DNA from: Lentinula raphanica
Taxonomy: Eukaryota; Basidiomycota; Agaricomycetes; Agaricales; Omphalotaceae
DNA: 64,000 bases
NCBI GenBank assembly: GCA_027919835.1
Contig: JANVFP010000014.1
Span: 558,001 to 622,000 of the forward strand
Direction of reading: 5' to 3'
Position 1 is the first letter of the stretch. Each line of letters begins with the position of its first letter. This document shows, piece after piece, positions 23,501 through 35,049 of this stretch. The notes under the pieces were generated by a model, which ran no database searches, had not been told where the DNA came from, and worked only from the letters and a program-made list of their open reading frames with translations. The translations under genes and the position numbers were made by a program.

Positions 23501-24045
23501 TAGTGAGCCAATGAAAGGTCAGAAAACGTACTACTGAAGCGGACTATTACAACCGGAAGACTGCGTGGAACGTTCATACATGTACAAGCCTTCTCTACCC
23601 TGTTTACTTCATGTCTGAGATTACTCGTTTGGCGTAACAAGCCCATGTAAGGGCGTATCAAGCGAGGAAGGACCTCTGTCTGCCACCGATGAGTTTGCAC
23701 TAGCCGTTTGTGCTGATGGGTCGACATGACCGGAACTTTGATTGACAAATCCACCTCGGGCTCGACATTCACGGGACCAAATTCATCTGTGTCTGGACAA
23801 GAGTCATCCGTCTCTGGCAATGCGATACTCGGGCGTTCAAGCAAACCAACTTGACCTAGAGGACGAGCTAGACGCGGGCGTTGAATGAATTTCTCGCCAT
23901 TGGCAAGGTAAAGGGCAGGTTGACGAGTTAAATTCCGACGACGGGAAGGAGACGGTGAGGAAACGGGGAGAAGGGCGTAATCATTCTTTGTCGGTGAACT
24001 TGATGGATTTCGTTTCCTATCTTGGCGGATTCTAGGTCGAGACAT
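20582..24045 (-). CDS. KDZ transposase (CxC type)
   Basis: The gene reads leftwards in about eight exons. The chosen start is the ATG at 24045 (MSRPRIRQDRKRN); an alternative lies at 24087. The N-terminal third has the CxC-type cysteine cluster: CTCMNV, CACQPAAVQLV and FFPCAP, followed by VLDFVTRLFL and INDFLYSQGYQLQ. The catalytic RNase H-like core has its acidic residues in CIDACFTQK (Asp near 22778), LLYDIGC (Asp near 22341) and DGEGCERFWHSIS (Glu near 22164). Zinc-binding-type residues lie in HGWPCQCVYHPRKC. The C-terminal exons are charged and coiled-coil-like, ending in a Glu/Asp-rich tail and TAA at 20582. All three expected catalytic acids are present. The enzyme should excise and insert the surrounding element. 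Its orientation is opposite to both cargo genes, with a ~2.2-kb repeat-rich spacer between. Confidence 0.9.
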
Positions 24046-24786
24046 ATTTTCAGTGGGTATATCGCGAACTTGTCTCAATATCCTCACCCTATATACGTTT
24101 TTTGGCAGCTCCCTCCCGTTGAAAACGAGGAGGCCTCATGTTCGATCATAGAGTCACTCAGCCCTGAGTGCTCATGTCTACGCATTACGACGTTTAGAGG
24201 CGACTTGTGATTTATCGCTCAACATTTACACTAGTGATCATCAATGGAAACACAGCAGATCCGAAAGGTATCGCGTCAACTATCTAACTTTGACAGAGTG
24301 AAGTTTGTCGGACGCAGAGCACGCCAACCTCCGCCACCTGGTTATAACCGCAATGGATGGCGGTTGATCAATATAGGACTCGACTCGACTCGAAGTGAAG
24401 GTCCTGGTTGTCTGGTCAACCGAGAAACATAGAAGCAACACAAAGGAAACATACTCGGTGTGATTCCTTTAAAAATCTCAATGGTGGAGTACTCCGTCTT
24501 GACGAAGAGATTTCAGAGCTAATATGATGCTGAAAAGGTCCTACTTAGTGCTGTGTCATTGCTCGACAGATTAAAAAACATACCGAAAATAACGGTCCAG
24601 GCCCAGATAACACACGAGGTAATAAAAAGTGAGCACTGGCCAGAGGGGTACGTTGTCGAGCTTGTTCGCTATGACTAGAGAACAAGCTACCATTTCAGTA
24701 ACGCTGAAACTCAGGCGGTTGAGGATGAACGTGGCGAACAGCTGGCCAGAAACAGAGATTCACTAACGACGAACACAAGAGTGTTC

Positions 24787-25100
24787 ATCGTCGAATGGCA
24801 GTGGTAGAAACTCGTGGAGAGGATAACAGGTAGCGTGAACTAGGCCTCACGCTGTTGAGGTCGTTGAGATGAGGGATATGGAAAGTTCGAGTTCGCGCTT
24901 CGTTTCGAGGGCTACAGGACGTGGAGATAATGATGTTACTTCGCGTCGAATGGCAGCGGTAGAAACTCGTGAAGATGATAACAGGTAGCGTGAACAAGGC
25001 CTCACGCTGTTGAGGTCGTTGAGATGAGGGATATGGATAGTTCGAGTTCGCGCTTCGTTTCAAGGGCTACAAGACGTGGAGATAACGATGTTACTTCGCG
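24787..25100. repeat. 160-base tandem duplication
   Basis: Two adjacent copies start CGTCGAATGGCAG (24791 and 24957) and end GATGTTACTTCG (24946 and 25098). They differ by about a dozen substitutions. Degenerate relatives of the sub-block around CGCTTCGTTTCGAGGGCT occur again at 25223 and 25310. Frames in the copies repeat the same peptide and look non-coding. Confidence 0.85.
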
Positions 25101-25807
25101 AGCTGCAGGAGATAAAGATCCGGGCACTCTGAAACCCCAGATTGTGCAGGGTTTGACAATTTTTCAGGGCCAGGTATAGACGAACATTGCAGACTTGGAA
25201 GGACGTGTAGAAGGAGCTGGCGATGGCGATTTCGCTTCGAGAGCGGGAGGAAATGAGAAGACTCCAACCCCTCTGTGGGGAAAGAACGCGCAAGGTTGCT
25301 GTGAGTGGCGGTTTTGCTTCGAGATCTGGTGGAAATGAATGTCTTGAGCTCTTTGGGGGTGCAGAAGCCGGAAGGAGATGGCAATTTCGATTGCTATTAG
25401 GTGCTGGAAACCGGAGAAAGTTATAGCTTATGGTTAACGCGAAATATTGCTATAATATATGGAGGTGTCGTACCTCGAGAACTCCAACATTCACAGCAGG
25501 TGTACGACTCCTCCAACGAGATACAGGAACCGGCGACGGAGGCGGCGAAAAACGAAGATCGTGTTCATATTGTCGTCGTGAGCGTCCTGGAGCATGACGA
25601 GGGGACTGGTAAAGAGTAGCGAAGGTTTAAACGAAGGGGTGATGGGGTATGGGGAAAGAGTAGCGAAGGTTTATAACGAAGGGGTGATGGGCCACTGGCG
25701 ACGACGACGGACAACGTCGGTGAAGAACATAGAGTGGAAGAATTTGATATACCGACGACGATCCTACTTCGTCGTCGTCAATAACAGTGAAGGGCACCTA
25801 TAGAGAT

Positions 25808-26043
25808 GGTGAAAGTAACGAGAGAAGAGAAATACTGATTACATAATACAAACATGAGAAAGATGAAGCCTGCCGAACTAGCAAAGTGTTGCTCATCGCC
25901 GAGATCATGAGTTTCGCCGAAAGCTGCCGAAGTCTCATGACTTTCGGCGATGAGCAACACTTTGCTAGTTCGGCAGGCTTCAACTTTCCCTCGTTCGCAT
26001 TACGTAAACATTTTTCCTCTTCTCTCGTTACTTTCACTATCGC
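25808..26043. repeat. 236-bp hairpin (inverted repeat)
   Basis: The inner arms are nearly perfect: 25873-25909 (AAGCCTGCCGAACTAGCAAA onward) pairs with 25944-25980. The outer parts, beginning GTGAAAGTAACGAGAGAAGA at 25808 and ending in its complement at 26036, pair more loosely. The loop is about 30 bases. It could be a miniature inverted-repeat insertion, a recombination product, or a structured RNA element in the cargo gene's 5' region. Confidence 0.85.
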
Positions 26044-26267
26044 TACCCTGGTAAGTTCAATACTTTCGACCCTCGCTCTATTCATCGCGTATCGTACTTC
26101 AACATTAGCGTAGACGGTTATTCAATAATTAATGAGACGTCTGAGACTCTGAGCAACCCTAAGTTAATGAATAAGAAAGGCCAAAGGCCAACAAGAAGGC
26201 AGAAATTGCTCGAGATATTGAAAAAGACGACGAGAGGCCATGTCCGTACGACGAGAACTCATTGCTC

Positions 26268-29200
26268 ATGATATCCCGTCATCTAGGTGGTAGCATCCTC
26301 GATACGATGGCCAGCAACGCAAGAGATGTGGAACGCAACGTTTTCATCCTAGATGAAGCGGAGGAGGAGGAGTTGGATTGGGGTGACGAAGATGATGAGG
26401 ATGAGGATTTAGCGGCTCGGGAAGAGGCAGAGCGTGCGCGACAGAAGGCGGAGAGTGTGTTATTGCGAGATCGGACGGAGCGGACGATGCTACAAGAAGT
26501 AGTATCTCGTTGGGAGGAACGACTCGATTCAAACCAACAGAACCCCCCAATCGCAACCGAAACCCCACAATCATTCCAACGGCGCAGGATTCGTCCCCTT
26601 CCAAGGCCTTCCCAATCTCCCGCACCTTCGCCATCGCCCCATCCCGCTCCTGTTCCACATCCTTCACCTTCAGAACGCTTGGGAGATTCATCTCTCGCAG
26701 CTCCTGAGGCTAAATTGCCACCTCCTGCTCTTCCTGCATATCTTCCGCCTTCAGAGGACTCGGGAGAGCTATCTCCTGCAGGTCCCGAAGCACAATCGAC
26801 ATCTCCCACTCTTACTGCAATTCCTGAAGCACAATCGACGCCTCCTACTTTTCCAGCACCAACTCCAGAGAACTCCGGAGATGTCGCTCGGGCTGCTCCC
26901 TCTCCTGCGCCTTCCGCACCTGCACCATCTTCAGAGGGCTCAGGAGATGTTACTCCTGCAGCTCCTGAAGCGAAGATGCCATCTCCTCCCACTCCTGTGC
27001 GTTCTCCTGCCCCTCCTCCGTCTTCAGAGGGCTCAGGAGATGTTACTCCTGCAGCTCCTGAAGCGAAGATGCCATCTCCTCCCACTCCTGTGCGTTCTCC
27101 CGGACCTCCTGCCCCTCCTACGTCTTCAGAGGGCTCAGGAGATGTTACTCCTGCAGCTCCTGAAGCGAAGATGCCATCTCCTCCCACTCCTGCACCAAGT
27201 GTGCGTTCTCCTGGACCTCCAGCCCCTCCTCCGTCTTCAGAGGGCTCCGAACATGTAATTCCTTCAGCCTCTGAAGCGAACATGGAATCTTCCGCCTCTC
27301 CTGCTCCTTCTCCGTCTTCAGAGGGCCCCGGAGATGCTTCTGAGGCGAAAATGCCATCTCTTCCCGCTCCTGGACCTCCTGCCCCTCTTCCAGCTCCTGA
27401 AGCGATGATCCAATCCTTCGCCCCTCCTGCCTCTCCTCCTTCATCTTCATCTACAGAGGGCACCGGAGGTGTAACTTCTAATGTCCCTGCACATCCTTCG
27501 TCTTCCGGGGCCGCGCAAGTATTATCTGCGCCGCTCAAACCGCCTCAGCACACTTTGCGAGTTTCACCTCCTCCTGACCGTCCGTTGTGGATTTTACCCC
27601 CTCCTACGACGAATCTATGGGAGCCGAATAGCAAATACTTTACACTAGTTGACGGCACTTGGTACGCTGACGAATCTTCATTATGCCCCGCGGGCTATGT
27701 ATACAGGGAGCGAGAAGGTGGATTCCTTCGTCACGACCGCGGCCCAACTTCTCCCCCTCTTCCTCCTACCACGTCGCGATCGTTGAGAGATTCAGATGTC
27801 ATCGTTATCGATGATGTCGAAGTTAATCCCGTAGTTGCTTCCGGGAGTGCCGATCATCCGATCGCAATCGATGTTGACATTGACGGGGGTGTTCCAATGG
27901 ATGTTGACCCCCCGCAAGTGTCATATTCGAAGAACGGCGATGGGAACAAAGGTGATGGAGACTACACGATGGCAGACCTTCCTTCTGGCCAAAGGTATGT
28001 CCCACAACACTTTACTGAGTTTCAGTCTTCATCTAACTCTGCTTTCACAGTGTCAGCAATGATAACGATAATGAGGATGATGAGGATGAGGATGAGGATG
28101 ATGAGGATGAGGATGAAGAGGATGAGGGGATTGCATTCGACATGACAGAGGAGCAGCACCAACTTGCTGAATGGATTAAAGATCATCACGTCCCGACTTG
28201 GGGGCCGGGCCCTTATCACATATACCATGTTCGCTGTAAGGTATGACCTTTCTTTCCATCTAGCCTTTTTTGCTCCGAGATTCACATTACTTCCTTCACT
28301 TAGAGGGGCTTTGAACGAACGACTGTCAAACGTATCAACGATGATATCGCTTCCGAAACAATTACTCTCAACCTGATTCGCGCCGCATTCATCTCGCAAT
28401 ATCCTGGCGGATTCTACCTTCAAGCTCGCAGCATGCTACCTGGGAATACACCTTTAGCATTGTATCTCAACCTTATCCCGAACCTCATCTATCCCCGTGG
28501 TAAAAGAATATCTGTAAGGCAGGGCACTCTGAACAATCCTCCGTCCACAATATCACAGTTGCGGGAGGAGTGGGATCAGCTCGGTCTTGGAATGCCCCTT
28601 CACACGTTGGTGGACGATCTTTCCGGTACCGAAGACTCTAAACGGAGGTTCTATGCTAATAGCTTTCGACCGGGGACTTGGGTGGTGCCTACGAAGGGTA
28701 GGTATCGGGGTGATACGGGATTGGTGGTGTTCGACGATTTCGATGAGATCGATGAAAGTACTGAGAGTTTGGTACTCTTCATACCCCGTCCGCAATTCAA
28801 CATAAACCACCCTCTCTATCCAAACAAGTTCTCTCACAAACCATCGATGCAGGCTCAGCCTGCATCAGAAGAGGTGCATGATCAGAATATTCCATCTGTG
28901 CGCGACTCTCGCTTCGAGTTACCAGACTTCGAAGAGGCAGGCTTCCCGCTCCCGGTTGAACCTCGAATTCCCAAAATGACTGTATCTGCCAAATATCGAA
29001 CCGGTAAACGACCTCTTCGAGTGACCTTCGGCTTCGACTTTCAAAAGAATGTAGAAGTTCAATGGAAATCCTTTTGTTCTCTTTATCCCAAACTCAAGGA
29101 CGTCAACTTTGAAGCTAGGTGCTCTCAACAATGCGAAACTCCTTTCACATGCCAACATCAACCAAACTATCTGAAGCGCTTCATATTTGATAAGGCGGTC

Positions 29201-31105
29201 ATACGCGGTGGCCTCGCACTTGTGCGACACCAGTTGTCTGATCTCGAGATGGCTGAGAGCATTGACGATCTAACGTTGAAGACGTTTACGCAGTACCCTG
29301 TTCCAGATATCCTCTTAGATCGTTTACCCCCTCCGCGTACATGGTCTTTCATCGCCAGTGAGACTGTCATCTATGTTCCAGAAGGCTCGGGACTTGAAGA
29401 GGTGAAGAAGGGAGAAGAGGGCATAATTCAAAGGGATGGGTTGTTGGAGTGTGAGGTTCTATTCTCACACAGTCAGGCCAACGTATCCATCTTAAAACGT
29501 CATCTGCGGAAAAACTGGAGGTTGGGTCAGATCGTGGAACTCTCCCCTCACAGTCCATCTGTTGTGCTGCGTACACGAGAGCAACTGGGCTACTCTGGAG
29601 TTTCAACACTCAACGAAGATCACTTCACACCGGCAAGTCAAACTGGACTAATCACCAAAGTCAAATTGGATCAACTTGATGTCTGGTTGACAGAAATCAA
29701 CTCTATCTGCACCGTTCATCCCAACTCTGTTCGAGAGGTGGCTGCATCCGCCGATACTTCTAGTCAGGAATCTGCGTTCCAACCAAAGCTAACCAACCTG
29801 GGTGCTACCCTTGCTCTCAAACCCAGTCTTTTGGCAATCCAGAAGATCGGAAACCTCGACCAGAAGGCGGATTTGGCAGACTTTGCGGATTCCTTCATAA
29901 CCCGTGAGGTCAACCGGTTCGACCTGCGACGGAGTGAACATGGCGTTCAAAGCCGTACCTCAACAGTTACTTCTGTTGATGAAATGATCTCCTTCCTGAA
30001 TCCTACCATTCGCTCTACGCTGCTAGGCTATATAGCAACTGAAGGCACGGTCCCTCGTACAGAGTACACCGGCCGAATACCTTGGTTGCATGTAGAAGTC
30101 AAACCAATCACTGGGGAACGGAAGGGATATCTGGCCAGAGTGTTCGATGTGAAATCTGATTGGAAGAATACCAAGAGCGGGCTTCTCGTACTCATTCGTT
30201 TCCAAAATCCATCAATAATAGGCAATCACGAAGAGTGGTATGATTATGATCAGCTGCGACGGGTAGACAACGGCGGGTTCATTCACGAATCTACGTTCAC
30301 CAAGCAAACCAGCTCATATTTCAACTTCCGAATGGGATACCTACCTCGGCACCTAGAAACTGAAGCTACTGCCATAAATCTTTCATCAACGCTCGATCGA
30401 GCAGATGGCAGTCGAACCCCGAAAGGTCATTGGGCAGATGTTGACTACAGCCTTCCTGCTTGGGATCCCAGCTCACATACACCCAACCCATATGCCTCAT
30501 CTTCTGCCTCTGCTTCTGCTCCTCCGCCGCCTAAGCATTGGATTTTGGATCCTCGTATCTGCCAAGGCCTTGCGGGAAGGGAGATATGGGTGAATGTTCG
30601 ATCTGAGAAGGATGCAGTCCGGGTTTCTTTGCACGTAGGGTCCAGTGGCGAAATTGTGATATCTGCTCAGGACGATCATGTAGGAGGCCGTAAGGTGAAC
30701 GTTGCGACACACGAAGTGAATCCCCAAGCAATACTTTCCAACCCTCGATGCAGTAAAGTCACGAAGGGTCATTCGGCTAGTGGGCTTTATATCATATGTG
30801 AAGGGGAACATACGGGAAAGCTTGTCCGACGGGCGAATTACTTTGCTCAAGAAAATCTCTGGGTGTTGCAGGTAATGCGCCCGGTGTTTCGCCCAGATCT
30901 GAGGAAGCAATTCTCAGTAGAGATTGATAGCAGTGACCCAGTGCTGAAGAGAATTCCAGGCAATGCACTCGCCATGGTTCATGAGTCACGATCAGATGCG
31001 GAAGCTGGGAACAAAGTGATGTGCATTGTGCGCAAAGCTGCAGGAGGAAATACCAATGGTTATGACATAGATGGGCATGGACGTATAATCAAGCAAGGAC
31101 GTTAG
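26268..31105 (+). CDS. Spt5-like NGN/KOW protein carried by the KDZ element
   Basis: Three exons can be joined: about 26268-27994, 28051-28239 and 28304-31105, giving a protein of roughly 1570 residues. The first ~570 residues start acidic (EEEELDWGDEDDEDEDL), then contain a Pro/Ser/Ala repeat region with units like SSEGSGDVTPAAPEAKMP. Exon 2 is an Asp/Glu run leading to GPYHIYHVRCK, which with RGFERTTVKRIND and QYPGGFYLQARS (about 28410) has the look of an Spt5 NGN domain. KOW-like motifs follow: GTWVVPTKGRYRGDTGLVV (28675), KPITGERKGYLARVFDV (about 30110) and GEHTGKLVRRANYF (about 30805). This is the Spt5 architecture: acidic N-terminus, NGN, several KOWs. Spt5 is a universal RNA polymerase elongation factor. 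In a transposon a paralogue could promote transcription of the element; that is inference. The start is uncertain (ATG at 26240 or 26268). Confidence 0.75.
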
Positions 31106-31428
31106 AAATATCATATTATTTTGTATTTTTTTTGGTAAGAACTTAATGTATATACTGATTGGAACCGACGCTCGTGCGCAAACACGTTAAACTATCATAA
31201 GTCTTCAGTACTGGTACTTGAGCATTACTGATGCCGTGCGCAAACACGATAAACTAGAATTTGCCATGCCGCTGATGCCGTGTGCAAAAACTTGAACTTA
31301 GTGGCGTTCGCTTAGTGCTTAGTGTTTTACGCGTTGCAACGTCGTCAGTGGTTTACTGAGGTGATTTCTCCAGCCTCTAATTTTCTTCGTGTCTGACTTT
31401 AACAGCCTTTAATTGTCTTAGAAGAAGA
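31106..31428. promoter_or_regulatory. Spacer with repeated GTGCGCAAACACG words
   Basis: Between the two cargo genes the word GTGCGCAAACACG-TAAACTA occurs at 31174 and 31235 and a degenerate copy GTGTGCAAAAACT at 31279. Repeated words just upstream of a gene suggest factor-binding sites for the second cargo gene; this is inferred. A T-rich stretch after 31105 may serve 3'-end formation of the Spt5-like gene. Confidence 0.4.
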
Positions 31429-34400
31429 ATGGCCCCTCGAACACGAGCAGCACAGGGAACCCGAAAAACCCGGTCCAATAATGTACCAGACACAGAACAA
31501 ACGTCGCTTTCCACCATAGTTCAGCCATCGAAACGTAATACGAGAACAGGTGACACAGTGGAGGGGGAGGGGAAGGGGAAGGGGAAAGGGAAGGGGAAAG
31601 GGAATGGAAGGGGAAAGGGCAGAGGACGAGGAGGGAAGGGAAACGGAAAGCAGAAAGCGGAAGAGGCCAGCGCAGATGAAATGGAAACAGTAAGCACAAT
31701 CCAAAACTCAAGTCAATCTGTGTCTAATTGCCAGTTTTAATATTAAGGACAAGAATAGTGAGGATGAAGGTCCACAAGTTGTGAAATCCCGAATGCGCCG
31801 ACTCAAAAACTCTGTTGCTGCTTCCACTGCTGCTCCTCTAGCGCCCTCTGACTCTCCGCCAGTTGCGAAACTCCGAACGCGTCCACTTACTTCTGCTGCT
31901 CTTCGATATTCTGACTCAGAAGTCGAAGACAGCGCGTCACGCCCTTCCTCGCAGGCGCTTCTGGGCTCAGGCAAGAGCATCGCCGTTGAAGAACCTACAT
32001 ACAGCACTGCTTTCCCAGTTCCATTGGTGACTCCCTATGACATCGAATTAGAGGCGTTCCGCATCCTTCAAGGTTTCATGGCCAACACGCACACCTATCC
32101 CTCAGCTGAACGTGCTATACAGGACATATTCGGTGATACGTATGATGCCAGGAAGTGGGAACCTTGGCTTTCACGTATCACGAGCATAGAGCCTGATGAT
32201 GAAGTATCCCTGGCGCTGGTCAGCAAAGAACTAGACACCGAAATCGCAGCCCTTGGCAAAGCAGCAAAGGATCAGCATAAACAGGATAGCGAGGAGTTGA
32301 AGGCTGCTGATGATAGAGGTGTTGAGAACGAGAGTCAGGGTGGACGTACAGCCGCAGACAATGACGCAGCAAGTAAACGGGGAGTTTTTCTTCCTGAAGA
32401 CAAAGACGTCGAGGACCTCTACAGTGACGCTATGCTTTGTGATCCAGACCAAGCCTGTCAGGTTCTGGCAAATTTTCGCGACTATCTTGAAGATGCGTTA
32501 ACAAAACACTGCAAGCGAGCCATCAATTTCAAAGAATTCAACATCTGGAATCTCGCAAACACTTACATTTCTGACGAATACGAACTTGCTCGCAGCACAG
32601 CGCTGATCGAATGGGGCGAGATCTTGGAAACGCATCTGGCTACAGCGAAAGATAACGACAACAATCATGACAACGGCAATGCCAACGACAACAACGACAA
32701 CAACAACAACAACGACAACAACGACAATGCGAATGCCAACGCCAACACCAACGACGCCAACACCAACGACGCCAACGCCAACGGCAACGACGACAACGGC
32801 AACGGCAACGGCAACGACGACAACGGCAATGTCAACGATGACAACGACAACGATGAGGACGACAACGATGAGGGTCAAACGGTTGACTCGTTGTTGTCGA
32901 ATTTTGTTGAGGAAGAGGAACTCGAAGAGGAAGCAGAAGAGGAAGAGGAAGCAGAAGAAGCTAGTCCTCGAAAGCGGCATGGCGGGGGTTTGACAAAGGA
33001 GATAAGAGAAGAGCTTGACAACTGGCACGCCAAGTATAAAGAAGGCATCAAGGATATCGCGAAGAAGGTCGGAGTCGACATGCACACTTGCTTCTCATAT
33101 CTTGACCAACAAATGAGTCGTCCCCGTGCTATCAATCGCTTCAATGCCTTCAAAGCACACTATGCTGTCCATGGTAGTGTGAAGAAAAACCCAAACAGTG
33201 AGTTTCTTTTGTGGAATCCTTTCTTCCATCTGATTGTTTTCTACAGAAGATTTATCCGAGTATAATGACTTTGTGCGAGCAGAATACTGGAGAACACTCA
33301 AGTCCCGTCTGCCTGACAATGAGCTGCAAGATCCTAAAGCCAGGAGCCGCGCTATGCAACCTGAAGTCGACTGGTACCGCGAGCAAGTTAACAACTATAT
33401 TGAGGTTTCAAGGGAATCTGGGAAAATCAAAGGAACGGTGAAAGCTATGATACGTCCGGTGTTGACATTGGTTAGTCTTCTCTTTGTTGTCAGCATTTGT
33501 TTCACTGAATCGATATAATAGGCGGAGAAACTTTACGAAACGTCGGGCTATCATCTTCTTGGATGGCTTATCAACTCCAAACGGGATGGCTTCGGACGTA
33601 GTACCAGTGCGTTTTTTGCTGGTGACTACATTGCGAAGCAGGCAAAGGAGCACTTTGCTTCCCAGATGGAGGCACAAATAGCGGACATGGAAGGTATATT
33701 TCAGGTAGTTGAGATGGACAACAAACAAGTCGACATCCGTCTAGCGAAACTTTATAGTTCGCTGCTCATAAAAGAGGGGCAATCACGCAAGGATTGGGAG
33801 CGACGCGTTATGCGTTTATTATTTAAGAATGACATTAGTGAGTACCTAGCTGGCTTGGATACAGCCACAACTGATATACCATTACCAGACGACTTTTTGA
33901 ATCGCGACGCCAAAATCAACATGAATGGGTTTCTCGATTCAGCCTGGAAACAACATATACGCATTCGAAATTGGCCGGAAGGTGTGCCCTTTCCAAAGCA
34001 CAAAGTCACAGAGCATAAGAAACTCTCAGTGAAAGAGTGCAGGGCCATCTACACCCCGCGAAAGGCACTCGTAGATCAAGAGTATCAGATTGCAACCAAT
34101 ACTGGTGGAAATAACACCCAGCCGATTCTGGGTATCCCTTATGAGTTTGAACATTGGACTGAAGGTTTGCTCCACTCACACAACTTGATGACAATGTTCT
34201 AATGATCGATTTCAGAAGAGATAGCTATGGATCTGGAAGACCAAGGAAGCATCCCCGTTGTGGTAGATGTGAATAACGAACCTGTTACCTTGGTCAGTGA
34301 TGTTACATCATGGAGAAAAGCTGTATATGGTCCAGATACAGTAGATGGTAACGCTGTGTCTGCTCCTGTGCCTACTCCTGTGCCTGTGCCTACTCCTGTG

Positions 34401-34979
34401 CCTGCGCCTACTCCTACTCCTGCGCCTACTCCTACTCCTGCGCCGACGCCTACTCCTGCACCTACTCCTGTGCCTACTCGTGCTCGTGCTCCTGCACCTG
34501 CTCGTGTGCCTACCCGTGCACCTCCTCATGCACCTTCTCGTGCATCTGCGGCTGCACCTTCTCGTGCATCTGCGGCTGCACCTTCTCGTGCACCTGCGGC
34601 TGCACCTTCTCGTGCACCTGCGGCTGCGCCTTCTCGTGCGCCTTCTCGTGCGCCTTCTCGTGCACCTGCGGCTGCGCCTACTCGTGCAGCTGCACCTACT
34701 CATGCGCCTACTCGTGCGCCTGCACCTACTCCAGTACTTATTTCAGATGAAGTACACAAGTATGCAGTGACAGCACCTCCTGCAGCTCCTGGTAGTAACC
34801 GTCCTTTGCCCCGTCCTTTGCCACGCATGAATGCTGTAGCAGGGCCTTCTAGACTGGAGCAGGATCACAAGCGTCGTCGTGAAGAAGATATAGTTCCCAG
34901 TAATAGGGAACTGAAGAGAGCAAAAGGGAAGGGTAGAGAAATAGTTCCTGTTATTGATTTGGAGAAATTCCATATCTAG
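31429..34979 (+). CDS. Large unknown cargo protein of the KDZ element
   Basis: The start ATG (31429) opens MAPRTRAAQGTRKTRSNN, then a Gly/Lys/Arg tract (31560-31660). An intron of about 70 bases (GTAAG at 31690) leads to DKNSEDEGPQVV. The main exon holds LEAFRILQGFMANTHTYPS and AINFKEFNIWNLANTYIS. An Asn/Asp/Ala tract (32650-32870) and a Glu-rich tract follow. After it come LDNWHAKYKEGIKDIAKKVG and RPRAINRFNAFKAHYAVHG, which is faintly HMG-box-like. Further exons contain YNDFVRAEYWRTLKSRLPD, YHLLGWLINSKRDGFGRS and WPEGVPFPKHKV. The C-terminus is a Pro/Thr/Ala/Arg tandem-repeat region (34350-34740) and a basic tail ending at TAG 34977. No known family is certain. Its place inside the element suggests a role in transposition or expression of the element. 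Confidence 0.7.
32650..32870 (+). repeat. AAC/GAC trinucleotide-type tract in coding sequence
   Basis: The DNA is an imperfect run of AACGAC and AACGCC words encoding Asn, Asp, Ala and Gly. Length variation by slippage would keep the frame. It lies inside the second cargo gene, between its N-terminal and HMG-like regions. Confidence 0.85.
34350..34740 (+). repeat. Coding minisatellite (Pro-Thr-Pro then Arg-Ala-Pro units)
   Basis: Units of 6-24 bases such as CCTACTCCTGTG and CCTTCTCGTGCACCTGCGGCTG are tandemly repeated and encode PTPVP then SRAPAAAP repeats. The repeated peptide is basic and proline-rich, probably disordered. Confidence 0.9.
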
Positions 34980-35049
34980 ATCATCTTAAGTACTATATAA
35001 GTAGTCCTTGAAATCATATTCAATAATATAATTTCTAGCATACCTCTTG

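Larger units (their letters stand above)
24088..26267. promoter_or_regulatory. 2.2-kb divergent spacer between transposase and Spt5-like gene
   Basis: This non-coding spacer separates two divergent genes and probably holds both promoters. It contains a 160-base tandem duplication (24787-25100), scattered short repeats such as GCGAAGGTTTAAACGAAGGGGTGATGGG-type blocks (about 25615-25690, two copies) and a long hairpin (25808-26043). No gene is convincing here. Confidence 0.5.

Noticed and set aside
26279..27538. A 419-codon minus-strand frame
   Set aside because: It mirrors the Pro/Ser/Ala repeat region of the Spt5-like gene; the repeat composition avoids stops in several frames. No motif or start context supports it.
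34308..34703. Arg/Cys-rich minus-strand frame
   Set aside because: Antisense of the coding minisatellite in the second cargo gene.
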